The translations under genes were made by a program, and so were the position numbers. 64,000 bases of DNA, taken from the NCBI RefSeq assembly GCF_009193215.1, contig NZ_VYVA01000007.1:1-64000 (forward strand), given 5' to 3'. Under the pieces are notes generated by a model, which had not been told where the DNA came from, did no database searches, and saw only the letters and a program-made list of their open reading frames with translations. How positions within the stretch are numbered: the stretch's first letter is position 1; each line of letters opens with the position of its first letter. The DNA is from Flavicella marina. Its GTDB lineage: Bacteria; Bacteroidota; Bacteroidia; Flavobacteriales; Flavobacteriaceae. This document shows, in pieces, positions 1 through 8,501 of the stretch.

Positions 1-69
1 AACCAGCATTTTAAAGAACTCTCACCAACTAATCTATGACCTATGCCCCATTCGTTAGCGGCTGCAAAT

Positions 70-77
70 ATACAACC
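70..77 (-). promoter_or_regulatory. Possible -7 element of a gene off the left edge
   Basis: On the minus strand this reads TATATTTG, a full match to the Bacteroidota -7 consensus TAnnTTTG. No good -33 TTTG lies at the usual spacing. About 70 bases of leader follow before the window edge, and no coding frame can be judged in them. It may drive a minus-strand gene to the left of the window. Confidence 0.3.
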
Positions 78-194
78 CTTTTCTTCTTTTAACCTAATTA
101 ATTTTGAAGTTTTTTTTAAATATTTCTTGATAAAAAACTAACCCATTGATTTTGGGATTTTTAAAAGGACAACTAATTTAGTGAAATAAGTTGA

Positions 195-237
195 AAACAA
201 AAAAAATCTCGATTTAAAATAATTTCAAATCGAGATT
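195..237 (-). terminator. Rho-independent terminator of the helicase operon
   Basis: Bases 205-215 and 227-237 form a perfect 11-pair stem (AATCTCGATTT with its complement). On the minus strand the stem is followed by TTTTTTGTTTT. It lies 16 bases beyond the helicase stop codon. Confidence 0.75.
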
Positions 238-253
238 CAAGAGTAACAAAGGA

Positions 254-1489
254 TTAATACCAACGCTTCTTTTTCTTTTTTGACGCCTCAGACTTACGTC
301 CTTTTCTGTGTTTACTACCTTTTTTCTTATGAACTTCTGGTTTTGATTTTGGATCTAAAGGATAAGGATGCTCTTCTTCTACGGTTATATGGGTGTTAAT
401 TAATTTTTGAATACTTGCTAAATACACCTTTTCATCAGCAGAACAAAAAGAATAAGCAGTACCTATTTCACCTGCTCTACCTGTTCTACCTATTCTATGA
501 ACATAGGTTTCTGGGACATTCGGCAAATCGAAGTTAACTACTGCATCTAGATCTTTTACGTCAATCCCTCGAGCAGCAACATCAGTAGCTATCAAAACAT
601 TTACCTCGCCTTTCTTGAACTTATTCAATGCAACTTGTCTTTCTGACTGAGGCTTATCACCATGAATACTATCTACTTTATACCCATTACGAGAAAGTGT
701 TTTCTCTAATTTGTCTACACCATATTTGGTTCTACGAAAAATAAGGATACTTCCTTTTATGGTATTTCTCAATAAATGCAAGCACAGTTCTATTTTCTTT
801 GGTTTCGGCGTATAGTACAACACCTGACTTACATTCTTAGCAGCCGAAGAAACTGGTGAAACCTCAACTTTTTTCGGAGACTTTAAAATCTCGTTTGCCA
901 ACTGAGCCACTTTATGAGGCATTGTTGCAGAAAAAAGCAATACTTGCTTTTCTTCAGGACAAAGACGTTCAATTTTGTTAACATCATCAATAAAGCCCAT
1001 ATCGAGCATTAAATCTGCTTCATCTAAAACTAACATTTCAACAGCATCCAAATGCACTATATCTTGTTTATGCAAATCAAGCAACCTTCCGGGAGTTGCT
1101 ATTAAAACATCTAAACCTTTAGTTAGCACTTCCTTTTGTGGTTCAATAGAAGTTCCTCCAAACACAACGGTAGATCTTAAATTCGTATACCTTGCATATT
1201 TTTTGAAATTCTCTTCTATTTGAACCGCTAATTCACGCGTAGGACTCACAACCAGTGCTCTAATTTTCTTTCCTCTTTTCGGAGCATCTTGTTTATCGAA
1301 CAATAATTGAAGTATAGGCAAAGCAAAGGCCGCAGTTTTCCCTGTTCCTGTTTGCGCAGAAACAACAACATCATTCTTTTCTAAAATTAGTGGAATTGCC
1401 TGCTGTTGCACCAAAGTAGGAGTTTCGTAACCATTTTCAAGCAACGACCTTACTATCGGTTTGTTTAATTTTAAATCTTTAAAATCCAT
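254..1489 (-). CDS. DEAD-box ATP-dependent RNA helicase (RhlE-like)
   Basis: This is a DEAD-box RNA helicase of 411 residues that would unwind RNA duplexes in ribosome assembly or RNA turnover in the cytoplasm. All core motifs are visible: a Q motif near residues 20-31, Walker A AQTGTGKT (45-52), PTRELA (83-88), DEAD (156-159), SAT (187-189), ARGIDV and HRIGRTGRAG in the second RecA domain. The last 30 or so residues are a lysine- and arginine-rich tail, typical of RhlE-type proteins that bind RNA through a basic extension. The start is the only ATG ahead of the Q motif. It is the last gene of a minus-strand operon, 16 bases after a small acidic protein gene. The family is certain; which RhlE paralogue it is cannot be told. 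Confidence 0.95.
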   Translation of the reverse strand: MDFKDLKLNKPIVRSLLENGYETPTLVQQQAIPLILEKNDVVVSAQTGTGKTAAFALPILQLLFDKQDAPKRGKKIRALVVSPTRELAVQIEENFKKYARYTNLRSTVVFGGTSIEPQKEVLTKGLDVLIATPGRLLDLHKQDIVHLDAVEMLVLDEADLMLDMGFIDDVNKIERLCPEEKQVLLFSATMPHKVAQLANEILKSPKKVEVSPVSSAAKNVSQVLYYTPKPKKIELCLHLLRNTIKGSILIFRRTKYGVDKLEKTLSRNGYKVDSIHGDKPQSERQVALNKFKKGEVNVLIATDVAARGIDVKDLDAVVNFDLPNVPETYVHRIGRTGRAGEIGTAYSFCSADEKVYLASIQKLINTHITVEEEHPYPLDPKSKPEVHKKKGSKHRKGRKSEASKKKKKRWY

Positions 1490-1505
1490 TTATTTGAATA
1501 TTTTA

Positions 1506-1742
1506 CTACGCCTCTTCTTCATAAGCTTTCATTTCATCATCGTAGAACTGAGATGCCTCTTCAATAAATTCGGCAACTTGAATAGATAATTCTTCTTCAT
1601 CACTACCTATTAAATCGTCCATCATTTCAATCTCATCATCTTTTAGGTTGATGATAAATCTCGGAAACTCGGTATGTATTACAAAAATATCATCTTCGTT
1701 TGCTTTTGTGTTATCACCCAATAAAAACTTTGGTAATTCCAT
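1506..1742 (-). CDS. Small acidic hypothetical protein
   Basis: This 78-residue protein is very acidic (many Glu and Asp, with EEE and DEE runs toward the end) and has no signal peptide or membrane segment, so it is probably cytoplasmic. I do not recognise a domain with an assigned function. It sits between a MATE exporter gene (31 bases upstream) and a DEAD-box helicase gene (16 bases downstream), so it is almost surely co-transcribed with both. Its codon use is like its neighbours, which supports it as a real gene. It might act as an acidic partner of the basic-tailed helicase, but this is only a guess from charge and position. Confidence 0.8.
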   Translation of the reverse strand: MELPKFLLGDNTKANEDDIFVIHTEFPRFIINLKDDEIEMMDDLIGSDEEELSIQVAEFIEEASQFYDDEMKAYEEEA

Positions 1743-1773
1743 AATTCTTCTATTTCTCTCAATAATTTTGAGG

Positions 1774-3123
1774 TTATTTATTCTGTTCTATTAATTTTTT
1801 GGTCAATTTCTCGAAGCGAAGATACAACATAATTGCCGAGAGCGTTAACGAAACCAACATTCCAATCCACACTCCTAAAGCTCCTAAATCTGTTTTCAAC
1901 CCTAAAAAATAACTTACAGGAAAACCGATGATCCAAAACGCAATAAAAGTAATTATCATAGGCACCTTCACGTCTTGCAAACCACGTAAAGCACCTAGAA
2001 AAACCACTTGAATTCCGTCTGAAATTTGGAATAACCCTGCAATTATCAACAATGTTGCAGCAATTTCTACAACTTGAATATCATCTATATACAACAAAGG
2101 CAGTACGTTTCTCAAACCGACAAAACCGATTGCTAAGAAAATATCTATCACAAACATCAGCAAGAGTACAGACAATGCAATCCTTTTTAAAGACACAAAA
2201 TCTTTCAATCCTTTTTGGTTACCCACACGAATTGTTGCGGTAACGCTCAACCCTACGGCAATCATATAAGTCATTGTAGCTAGATTTAGACTGATTTGAT
2301 TTGCTGCTTGTGCCTTTGTACCAATCATTCCAGTCAATAATATTCCTCCTGCAAAAATTCCTACTTCGAAAAACATTTGCAATGCACTCGGATATCCAAC
2401 ATTAAAAACCTTTAATACAAACCTTTTTTTAATATTGGAAAAACGAATACGATTTACGAAAACTGAAAAAACATCTTTTGTATGCACTATATACATGATA
2501 AATGCCAACATGAGAATTCTAGAAATTAGTGTACCAAGCCCTGCTCCAATAAGCTCCATTCTTGGAAAGCCAAATTTTCCATAAATCAATAGGTAGTTCA
2601 ACAACACATTAATAACATTGGCAAAAATTGCGGACCACATAGGATATTGTGTTTGCGACATCCCATCTGAAAATTGCTTATATGCTTGAAACAATAACAT
2701 CGGCACCATCGAATACATTATAATATCATAATAAGGAGAAGCGTACTCCACAACTTCAGGAGGTTGATCCATTTGATACATAATAGGTTTCATCAAAAAT
2801 AAAACTACACATAGCACAATAGAAAGTAACAATGACATTAATATACCATGCTGAAAATAGTTTTGACCTCTTGATACGTTATTTGAAGTATGTGCCTCAG
2901 CGATAAGAGGTGTAATAGCAAACGTAAACCCAATACCAATGCTAAAAGCAATAAATGCCAAACTATTCGCCAGTGAAACCGCTGCCAAAGGTGCGGGTCC
3001 CAACTCCCCTACCATTACACTATCTGCAAAACCAACCAAAACATGCCCTAATTGCCCCAACATAACCGGGTAAGCCAATTGTAGGTTCTTCTTAAATTCG
3101 GACGTGTATTGTGTTAAATTCAA
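1774..3123 (-). CDS. MATE family multidrug efflux transporter (NorM-like)
   Basis: This 449-residue inner-membrane protein has about twelve hydrophobic segments and the usual length of NorM-type MATE exporters, which expel cationic drugs in exchange for Na+ or H+. The N-terminal part has the family pattern YPVMLGQLGHVLVGFADSVM, followed by the GELGPAPLAAVSLANS stretch of the first helices. The second half repeats the fold, with QANQISLNLA recalling the first-half pattern. It is the first gene of the minus-strand operon that continues with the small acidic protein and the helicase. A -7 element lies 19 bases before the start codon. The substrate cannot be predicted. Confidence 0.93.
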   Translation of the reverse strand: MNLTQYTSEFKKNLQLAYPVMLGQLGHVLVGFADSVMVGELGPAPLAAVSLANSLAFIAFSIGIGFTFAITPLIAEAHTSNNVSRGQNYFQHGILMSLLLSIVLCVVLFLMKPIMYQMDQPPEVVEYASPYYDIIMYSMVPMLLFQAYKQFSDGMSQTQYPMWSAIFANVINVLLNYLLIYGKFGFPRMELIGAGLGTLISRILMLAFIMYIVHTKDVFSVFVNRIRFSNIKKRFVLKVFNVGYPSALQMFFEVGIFAGGILLTGMIGTKAQAANQISLNLATMTYMIAVGLSVTATIRVGNQKGLKDFVSLKRIALSVLLLMFVIDIFLAIGFVGLRNVLPLLYIDDIQVVEIAATLLIIAGLFQISDGIQVVFLGALRGLQDVKVPMIITFIAFWIIGFPVSYFLGLKTDLGALGVWIGMLVSLTLSAIMLYLRFEKLTKKLIEQNK

Positions 3124-3142
3124 TTCATTTTATTTGGATTTA

Positions 3143-3150
3143 CAAAGGTA
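3143..3150 (-). promoter_or_regulatory. -7 element upstream of the MATE gene
   Basis: The minus strand reads TACCTTTG, a full match to TAnnTTTG, ending 19 bases before the MATE start codon. A TTG lies 25 bases upstream of it, which is too far for the normal -33 element, so only half of the promoter is supported. Confidence 0.4.
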
Positions 3151-3344
3151 CCCTTATTATCGAATAACGTTTCATCAACGCATATTCTTTTTTACTATTT
3201 AGACTCCCTCTAGTTGTTAATATTATACTTACATCACCTTGACAATTCATTCATTTTTATATAACGTTTGCGAAACGATTCGGTACAATTACAATAACAA
3301 TGAGGTTTTATGTTTGCCTAAAACAAATACAAAAACTATTACTC

Positions 3345-4874
3345 ATGAAAAAAACGAATGCAATTAAAACTTTAGCATTTTCCGCAATTGCAACTTTAGC
3401 AATCAGTTGTAATGAAAATGATGCTATGAATGGTATCAATGGAAAAGACGGTAAAAACTATGGAGACATTGACTACACGAACTCTTTAAAAGAATCAAAA
3501 ACACCTAACTTTTTAAAAGCTAGTAATGATTTTTCAAACATCACAATAAAACCTATTCTATCTTCGGAAGACACTATCCCTGAAAGCAAAGATTTCGTAT
3601 ATGGTTCAATGGCTGATGGAGCAGGTTTGTTAGCAAATAGTGATGGCTCTTTTACATTGATCAACAATATTGAAGCAGATTATTCTATTGCGAGAATTAG
3701 ACTAAATGAAAACTTAGAGCCAGTATTCGGAGAATACATCGTGAATTCTGACGCTACAGCAGCCACAGCACAATGTTCTGGATCAATGATTACTGAAGCA
3801 GAACATGGTTTTGGACCTCTATACCTATCTGGTGGTGAATGGGGTGGTGCCTCTAAAGGAGTGTTTTTAACAAACCCTAACAAACCAGAAAAAGGAGCAA
3901 GTTCTGCAACTATGCTCACGGAGTTTGGACAATGGTCTACAGAAAATACAGTTGTTATCGGTAAGAATGCTTATCCGAATAAAACAGTTGCCTTTATTGG
4001 TGATGACCATTCAGACAATAGCACTCCATCTGGTCAATTAGGTATGTATGTTGGAGATCAAGGTAATTTATTTAACGGTAAACTGTATGGCTTAAAAGTG
4101 ACAACTAGTGGTATTTCAAACGAAGTTGATATGCTAGAGGGAACCACTTACGATGCAGAATTTGTAGAATTGACAGAAAGAGAAATTACTGCCTTAGATA
4201 CAGAATGTAAAACAAAAGGAGTTATGGGCTTCTCAAGACTTGAAGATATCGATTGGAGAAGAGGATCTGCTCAAAACGAGAGAGAAATCTATTTTTGCGT
4301 TACAGGACGACATAAAGCAGATTTATTAAATAAAGGTACCTTGTTTGGTCGTATATATAAAGTTTCTTTAAACGAGACTAACCCTACAGGCGCTGCCAAA
4401 ATAACTTGTGTATTGGATGCAGATAAAATAGGTGGAAAAGCTTACGGAATGCACTCTCCTGACAATATTTTAGTTACTGAAAACTATGCTTATATCCAAG
4501 AAGATCCGAATGGGTATGCTGGTAACACCAACCATGATGGTACTACAGTGAACAATGCTATAGAAGGTTTTGCGAAATTGTATCAATACGATTTAACTAC
4601 TGGCATAATGAAAACCGTAGCTGAGTGTGATCAAACGACTGCAGCTTCGCTGGGATATGGTACTACAGATAAAAATTGGGAAATCACAGGAATGATAGAC
4701 GTAACTGATGTGGTAAACAATGGGAAAAACACATTTATGATAATTACTCAAAACCACGGATGGAACGCAAAAACAGGACAATTATTTACGGATTATAGTG
4801 CTGTAATCAATGCAGAAAATCACTGGGCAAAAGAAGGATCAACTTTGTTTGTTATTGAAGGTTTAGATAGATAG
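3345..4874 (+). CDS. PhoX-like (DUF839) beta-propeller lipoprotein
   Basis: This is a predicted exported lipoprotein of 509 residues. I chose the start at 3345 because MKKTNAIKTLAFSAIATLAI followed by SC makes a normal lipoprotein signal, whereas an upstream ATG at 3300 would add an unlikely extension. The body resembles the DUF839/PhoX group, whose known members are Ca- and Fe-dependent alkaline phosphatases with a beta-propeller. Visible support is the stretch with AQCSGSMITEAEHGFGP and LSGGEWGG, which parallels the Cys and Glu metal-ligand region of PhoX, and the later HSPDNI and TQNHGWNAKTG motifs. It lies three bases ahead of a di-heme peroxidase gene, so the pair forms an operon. Phosphatase activity is inferred; the protein could be a PhoX-fold member with another role. 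Confidence 0.7.
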   Translation: MKKTNAIKTLAFSAIATLAISCNENDAMNGINGKDGKNYGDIDYTNSLKESKTPNFLKASNDFSNITIKPILSSEDTIPESKDFVYGSMADGAGLLANSDGSFTLINNIEADYSIARIRLNENLEPVFGEYIVNSDATAATAQCSGSMITEAEHGFGPLYLSGGEWGGASKGVFLTNPNKPEKGASSATMLTEFGQWSTENTVVIGKNAYPNKTVAFIGDDHSDNSTPSGQLGMYVGDQGNLFNGKLYGLKVTTSGISNEVDMLEGTTYDAEFVELTEREITALDTECKTKGVMGFSRLEDIDWRRGSAQNEREIYFCVTGRHKADLLNKGTLFGRIYKVSLNETNPTGAAKITCVLDADKIGGKAYGMHSPDNILVTENYAYIQEDPNGYAGNTNHDGTTVNNAIEGFAKLYQYDLTTGIMKTVAECDQTTAASLGYGTTDKNWEITGMIDVTDVVNNGKNTFMIITQNHGWNAKTGQLFTDYSAVINAENHWAKEGSTLFVIEGLDR

Positions 4875-4877
4875 TTC

Positions 4878-6653
4878 ATGATTCGATATAATACAACACC
4901 CAACTTTAAGACATCCGTATTACTCGGATGTCTTATTGCTTTATTTATATTCTCATGTAACAGAATAAAAAAAAACAAAAACACATTAGAAACAACCCTA
5001 AAACACCATCTATTTGAATGCACTCAGGCTTTAAATAAAATTAATTCTTCAAAGGATTTACAACAAAACACAGAACACTTTAAAAAGGCAAGACATTTTT
5101 TTAAATCAGCCGAACCTTTACTCTCGTTTTTTGATAAAGAAAACTACAAGTCATTAAATTCACCCAACTTATTAAGAGTTCATGAAGAAGATGCAACAGA
5201 TATCAAAATATGGAATCCTTTTGGTTTTCAAGCAATAGAAGAAACTTTACTTCTAGAAGACGATAATCAAAAACTAAACTCACTGATCAAACAAACTAGC
5301 AATAGATTAAATTTCATTCACAACAATTTACACATCAATCCTAAAGACTATCATTTGATATGGATCTTACGAGATGGTGTCATCAGAATTGCTACAACTG
5401 GCCTCAGTAATTTTGATTCTCCGGTATTACAACAATCACTTCAAGAATCGATAAGTGCATACGACGGCTTGCTAGAAATTATCTTTTCTTCTGAAGAAAA
5501 CTTTCAAAACAAAAAATTATACAACGACTGGTTATCTGAAATTAAGAACACAAAAACATCATTAAATGTTCCTTATGACACATTTGACAGTTATGACTTT
5601 ATTCAAAACCACACGAACAAACAACTTGTATTACTCAACAAAACCATTGATGATTGGCAAGTAAAATTCCCTTTCCAAATGTCGTTAAACAATCGTTTCA
5701 ACTCCATGTTCGGAAATGACATGTTCAATCTTCGTTCATTTTCTAACAATCAAAACGATAGTCTCTTTTTTGAGGAAAAAATTATTTTGGGTAAACAATT
5801 ATTTAATGACAGAAAATTGTCTCTTAACAATGATATGTCATGTGCCACATGCCATATAAAAGACAAAGCATTTACAGATGGTAAGAAAGTTTTCAATCAA
5901 CACCAAAAAAGAAATACACCTACGCTTACTTATGCTGGGTTGCAAAGAAATTTTTTTCATGATGGAAGAGCAGGGAATCTCGAAGGACAAATTGTTGGCG
6001 TGGTAAACAATCACAATGAATTTGCATCAGATTTAACAGCAATAACGAATACAGTAAAAGAGAATGAAGCTTATTCGAAAGCGTTCGATACATTGTACCT
6101 CACAGGAATCAATCATTCCAACATCCGACATGCCATTGCAAGCTATATTAGAAGTTTGAATTCGTTCAACTCTAAATTTGACAACAATATCAACAAAAAA
6201 GAAAACACGCTTTCACCATCTGAAAAGAATGGTTTTAATCTATTCATGGGAAAAGCGGGCTGTGCCACTTGTCATTTCCCTCCATTATTCAACGGAACAG
6301 TTCCTCCAAACTTTAAAGAATCTGAACTCGAACTTATTGGAACACCAAAAAACAATAATTTCGAAAATCCAATTCTAGATAATGATTTTGGCCGCTATGA
6401 TGTTTTTCAAACCGAAGAACGCAAACACTTTTTTAAAACTCCAACATTGAGAAACATATCAAAAACAGCTCCATATATGCACAACGGTGTCTATAACACT
6501 TTAGAAGAAGTTGTAGAGTTTTACGATCGTGGCGGTGGAACGGGACTTGGGTTTGACTTAGCCTACCAAACACTTCCTGGTGATTCACTTGGATTGACGA
6601 GAATTGAAAAAGATGCAATTATTGCGTTTTTAAAAACGCTCACTGATCAATAA
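4878..6653 (+). CDS. Di-heme cytochrome c peroxidase-like lipoprotein
   Basis: This 591-residue protein belongs to the MauG/CcpA di-heme peroxidase family. It has two CATCH heme c sites, Cys322-His326 and Cys462-His466, with the spacing of the family, and the downstream motifs KTPTLRNI and YMHNGVYNTLEEVVEFYDRG. The N-terminus is a lipoprotein signal ending in FIFSC (Cys27). Residues 35-290 form an extra helical N-terminal domain not found in plain CcpA; it has a faint likeness to imelysin-type domains (GFQAIEETL). It follows the PhoX-like lipoprotein gene with three bases between them. It may reduce peroxide or oxidise a partner protein in the periplasm; the partner could be its operon neighbour. 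Confidence 0.88.
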   Translation: MIRYNTTPNFKTSVLLGCLIALFIFSCNRIKKNKNTLETTLKHHLFECTQALNKINSSKDLQQNTEHFKKARHFFKSAEPLLSFFDKENYKSLNSPNLLRVHEEDATDIKIWNPFGFQAIEETLLLEDDNQKLNSLIKQTSNRLNFIHNNLHINPKDYHLIWILRDGVIRIATTGLSNFDSPVLQQSLQESISAYDGLLEIIFSSEENFQNKKLYNDWLSEIKNTKTSLNVPYDTFDSYDFIQNHTNKQLVLLNKTIDDWQVKFPFQMSLNNRFNSMFGNDMFNLRSFSNNQNDSLFFEEKIILGKQLFNDRKLSLNNDMSCATCHIKDKAFTDGKKVFNQHQKRNTPTLTYAGLQRNFFHDGRAGNLEGQIVGVVNNHNEFASDLTAITNTVKENEAYSKAFDTLYLTGINHSNIRHAIASYIRSLNSFNSKFDNNINKKENTLSPSEKNGFNLFMGKAGCATCHFPPLFNGTVPPNFKESELELIGTPKNNNFENPILDNDFGRYDVFQTEERKHFFKTPTLRNISKTAPYMHNGVYNTLEEVVEFYDRGGGTGLGFDLAYQTLPGDSLGLTRIEKDAIIAFLKTLTDQ

Positions 6654-6696
6654 AAAAAACAAGTCCTTTCAAAATTGAAAGGACTTGTTTTTTTTT
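6652..6696. terminator. Bidirectional terminator between the peroxidase gene and bshC
   Basis: Bases 6661-6672 and 6675-6686 form a perfect 12-pair stem (AAGTCCTTTCAA with its complement). A-runs and T-runs outside it extend the pairing and give a T-tract in both directions. It overlaps the stop codons of both convergent genes. Confidence 0.85.
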
Positions 6697-8287
6697 ATAA
6701 TTCTAAAACGTAAAACCTAAAATCAAAAGGATCTAAATTTTCAAATAACTCAGAAAAAATTTCTTCCCCATAAAATTTATAGAGAGTAGCAAAATTTTGA
6801 TTTCGTTCTTGCAAACCTTTTCTTGGAAACAAAGCATCTTGAATTGCTTTAATTCGTGTAACCAAATCAGCATGTTTTCTTTGCTCTGCCCGTTGCAATC
6901 TATGCTCAAGATTCTTAATTCCTTTCATTTGTTTTTTCTCTTGTGCTTCCAACGCTCCTTTAAACGTAACATCTGTTTGTTCTATCAAAGGCTTTAGCTC
7001 ATCAAAAATTGCTTTTAGTTTATTTTTTTGATCCTGAAAACTAAGCTCTAACGTAGAACAATCTTTTACTGTTTTTTTACAAAGTATGTCTTGCTTTAAA
7101 AATAAATCTGGGTATCCAGCTCCTATTTTTTCTAATTTCTTAGAAAGTTTTTCGGTCGTGAATAAAACCGAATTTCTCAACATCAAAATAGGAAAAGGAA
7201 TATTTGAAGAATTGAACAACTCTTTCAGCTGCAACCAATAAGCCAGCTCTCCCCCACCTCCGATATAACTGAGGTTCGGTAAAACTACTTCTTGGTACAA
7301 AGGACGCATTATTACGTTTGGACTAAATTTCTCGGGATTCTTATTTAGCTCCGTGAGAATTTCTTCTTTTGTAAATGCAATTTCAGTATTATTTACTTTG
7401 TACAACCCATCCTCAAAGACAATTCGCTCTCGTACTGTATCTTCTATATAGAAGAAGTTAATTTCTCTTGGGGTTACCTGAAGTCTATAATGTTTTTCTA
7501 AAAAAGTATTTGTCTCTTGAATCGATTTGACAGCATAACTTTCAAGAAGCTCTTTTTTTACATAAGGAATCAGCAGCGATTTTAATTTTTTATCATCTCC
7601 ATCAACAATCACTAGACCTGTCTCACCAAACAACTCGTTTACTAAATACTTAGTTGCTTCAGTTAAAGTTTTTTGTTCGACATATGACTTTTTAAAGAGG
7701 CTTTTTAATTTATCTGCATTTTTGTTATTACCGATAATACTCGAAAATTCTTCAAAAACAGTCTCAATGGTTTGCGTGGATTTTCTACCCACAGGACCAC
7801 TACTTTCTACTTCCCAAGCTACTTTTTTATTTTCTAGAAACAAATGATTGATTTCTTCAAAATCATGGTCTTCTGTAGCCATCCAATACACTGGAACAAA
7901 ATTTTCTTCTGGAAAATTTTCTTTTAATTTTTTAGCAAGATTAATCGTAGAAACAATTTTATAAAGAAAATACATCGGACCTGTAAATACATTCAACTGA
8001 TGTCCTGTAGTAATGGTGTATGTATTTGATTTCTTTAAAAGCGAAATATTCTGAGTAGTTTCTTCAGAAATATTTACCTCTTTATACTGCCCTTTCAAGG
8101 TTTCAAACAACATGATTCTCGCATTGTCTGAAAACTGATTTCCTTTTTCTATGATTTGTTTTCTGAATCCTTCAATATCTGGGAAATTTCCATAGAGGTG
8201 ACTTACATTTTCATTTTTATCAATATAGTCACAAATCAACTTAGAAAAATAACCTGTCTCTTTGTAAGGAACTCTGTTTTTTAGCAT
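6695..8287 (-). CDS. bshC: Bacillithiol biosynthesis cysteine-adding enzyme BshC
   Basis: BshC adds cysteine to GlcN-malate in the last step of bacillithiol synthesis, giving the main low-molecular-weight thiol of many Flavobacteria. The 530-residue product starting at 8287 has the family opening YKETGYFSKLICDYI, then TTGHQLNVFTGPMYFLYK, WMATEDHDFEEINH and a long C-terminal coiled coil (about residues 400-480), and it has the usual BshC length. A longer frame upstream to 8377 would add a signal-like leader that BshC proteins lack. A good promoter (TTG, 19 bases, TAATTTTG) lies inside that extension, 11 bases ahead of the ATG at 8287, which supports the shorter start. No other bacillithiol genes are nearby. 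Confidence 0.93.
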   Translation of the reverse strand: MLKNRVPYKETGYFSKLICDYIDKNENVSHLYGNFPDIEGFRKQIIEKGNQFSDNARIMLFETLKGQYKEVNISEETTQNISLLKKSNTYTITTGHQLNVFTGPMYFLYKIVSTINLAKKLKENFPEENFVPVYWMATEDHDFEEINHLFLENKKVAWEVESSGPVGRKSTQTIETVFEEFSSIIGNNKNADKLKSLFKKSYVEQKTLTEATKYLVNELFGETGLVIVDGDDKKLKSLLIPYVKKELLESYAVKSIQETNTFLEKHYRLQVTPREINFFYIEDTVRERIVFEDGLYKVNNTEIAFTKEEILTELNKNPEKFSPNVIMRPLYQEVVLPNLSYIGGGGELAYWLQLKELFNSSNIPFPILMLRNSVLFTTEKLSKKLEKIGAGYPDLFLKQDILCKKTVKDCSTLELSFQDQKNKLKAIFDELKPLIEQTDVTFKGALEAQEKKQMKGIKNLEHRLQRAEQRKHADLVTRIKAIQDALFPRKGLQERNQNFATLYKFYGEEIFSELFENLDPFDFRFYVLEL

Positions 8288-8298
8288 AAATCTCAACT

Positions 8299-8328
8299 CA
8301 AAATTATCTTTTGCTTCTGTCGTATCAA
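8299..8328 (-). promoter_or_regulatory. Promoter of bshC
   Basis: On the minus strand TTG (8326-8328) is followed after 19 bases by TAATTTTG (8299-8306), which fits the Bacteroidota consensus. The start codon at 8287 follows 11 bases later, so the leader would be only a few bases long. Confidence 0.5.
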
Positions 8329-8426
8329 CGACACAACCTAACACAAAAGCTAAAATAAACAATCTTAACGAATACAACCGAGAATATCATACTTACTATT
8401 CGCGATAAGTTAAGGTGTTACTTAGA

Positions 8427-8434
8427 TAATTTTG
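8427..8434 (+). promoter_or_regulatory. -7 element upstream of the SMP-30-like gene
   Basis: TAATTTTG matches TAnnTTTG in full, 67 bases ahead of the ATG at 8502. No clear -33 TTTG is seen at 17-23 bases upstream. Confidence 0.3.
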
Positions 8435-8501
8435 ATGAAGAAACAATCATTTTTAACATTGTTATTGCGCAGGAAACACTAACAACTTAAAATTGCAAGC
8501 A

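Noticed and set aside
3240-3268. Sigma70-like TTGACA ... TATAAC pair ahead of the PhoX-like gene
   Set aside because: The spacing to TATAAC is only 15 bases, and Bacteroidota use a different promoter pattern. No TAnnTTTG is present at that place.
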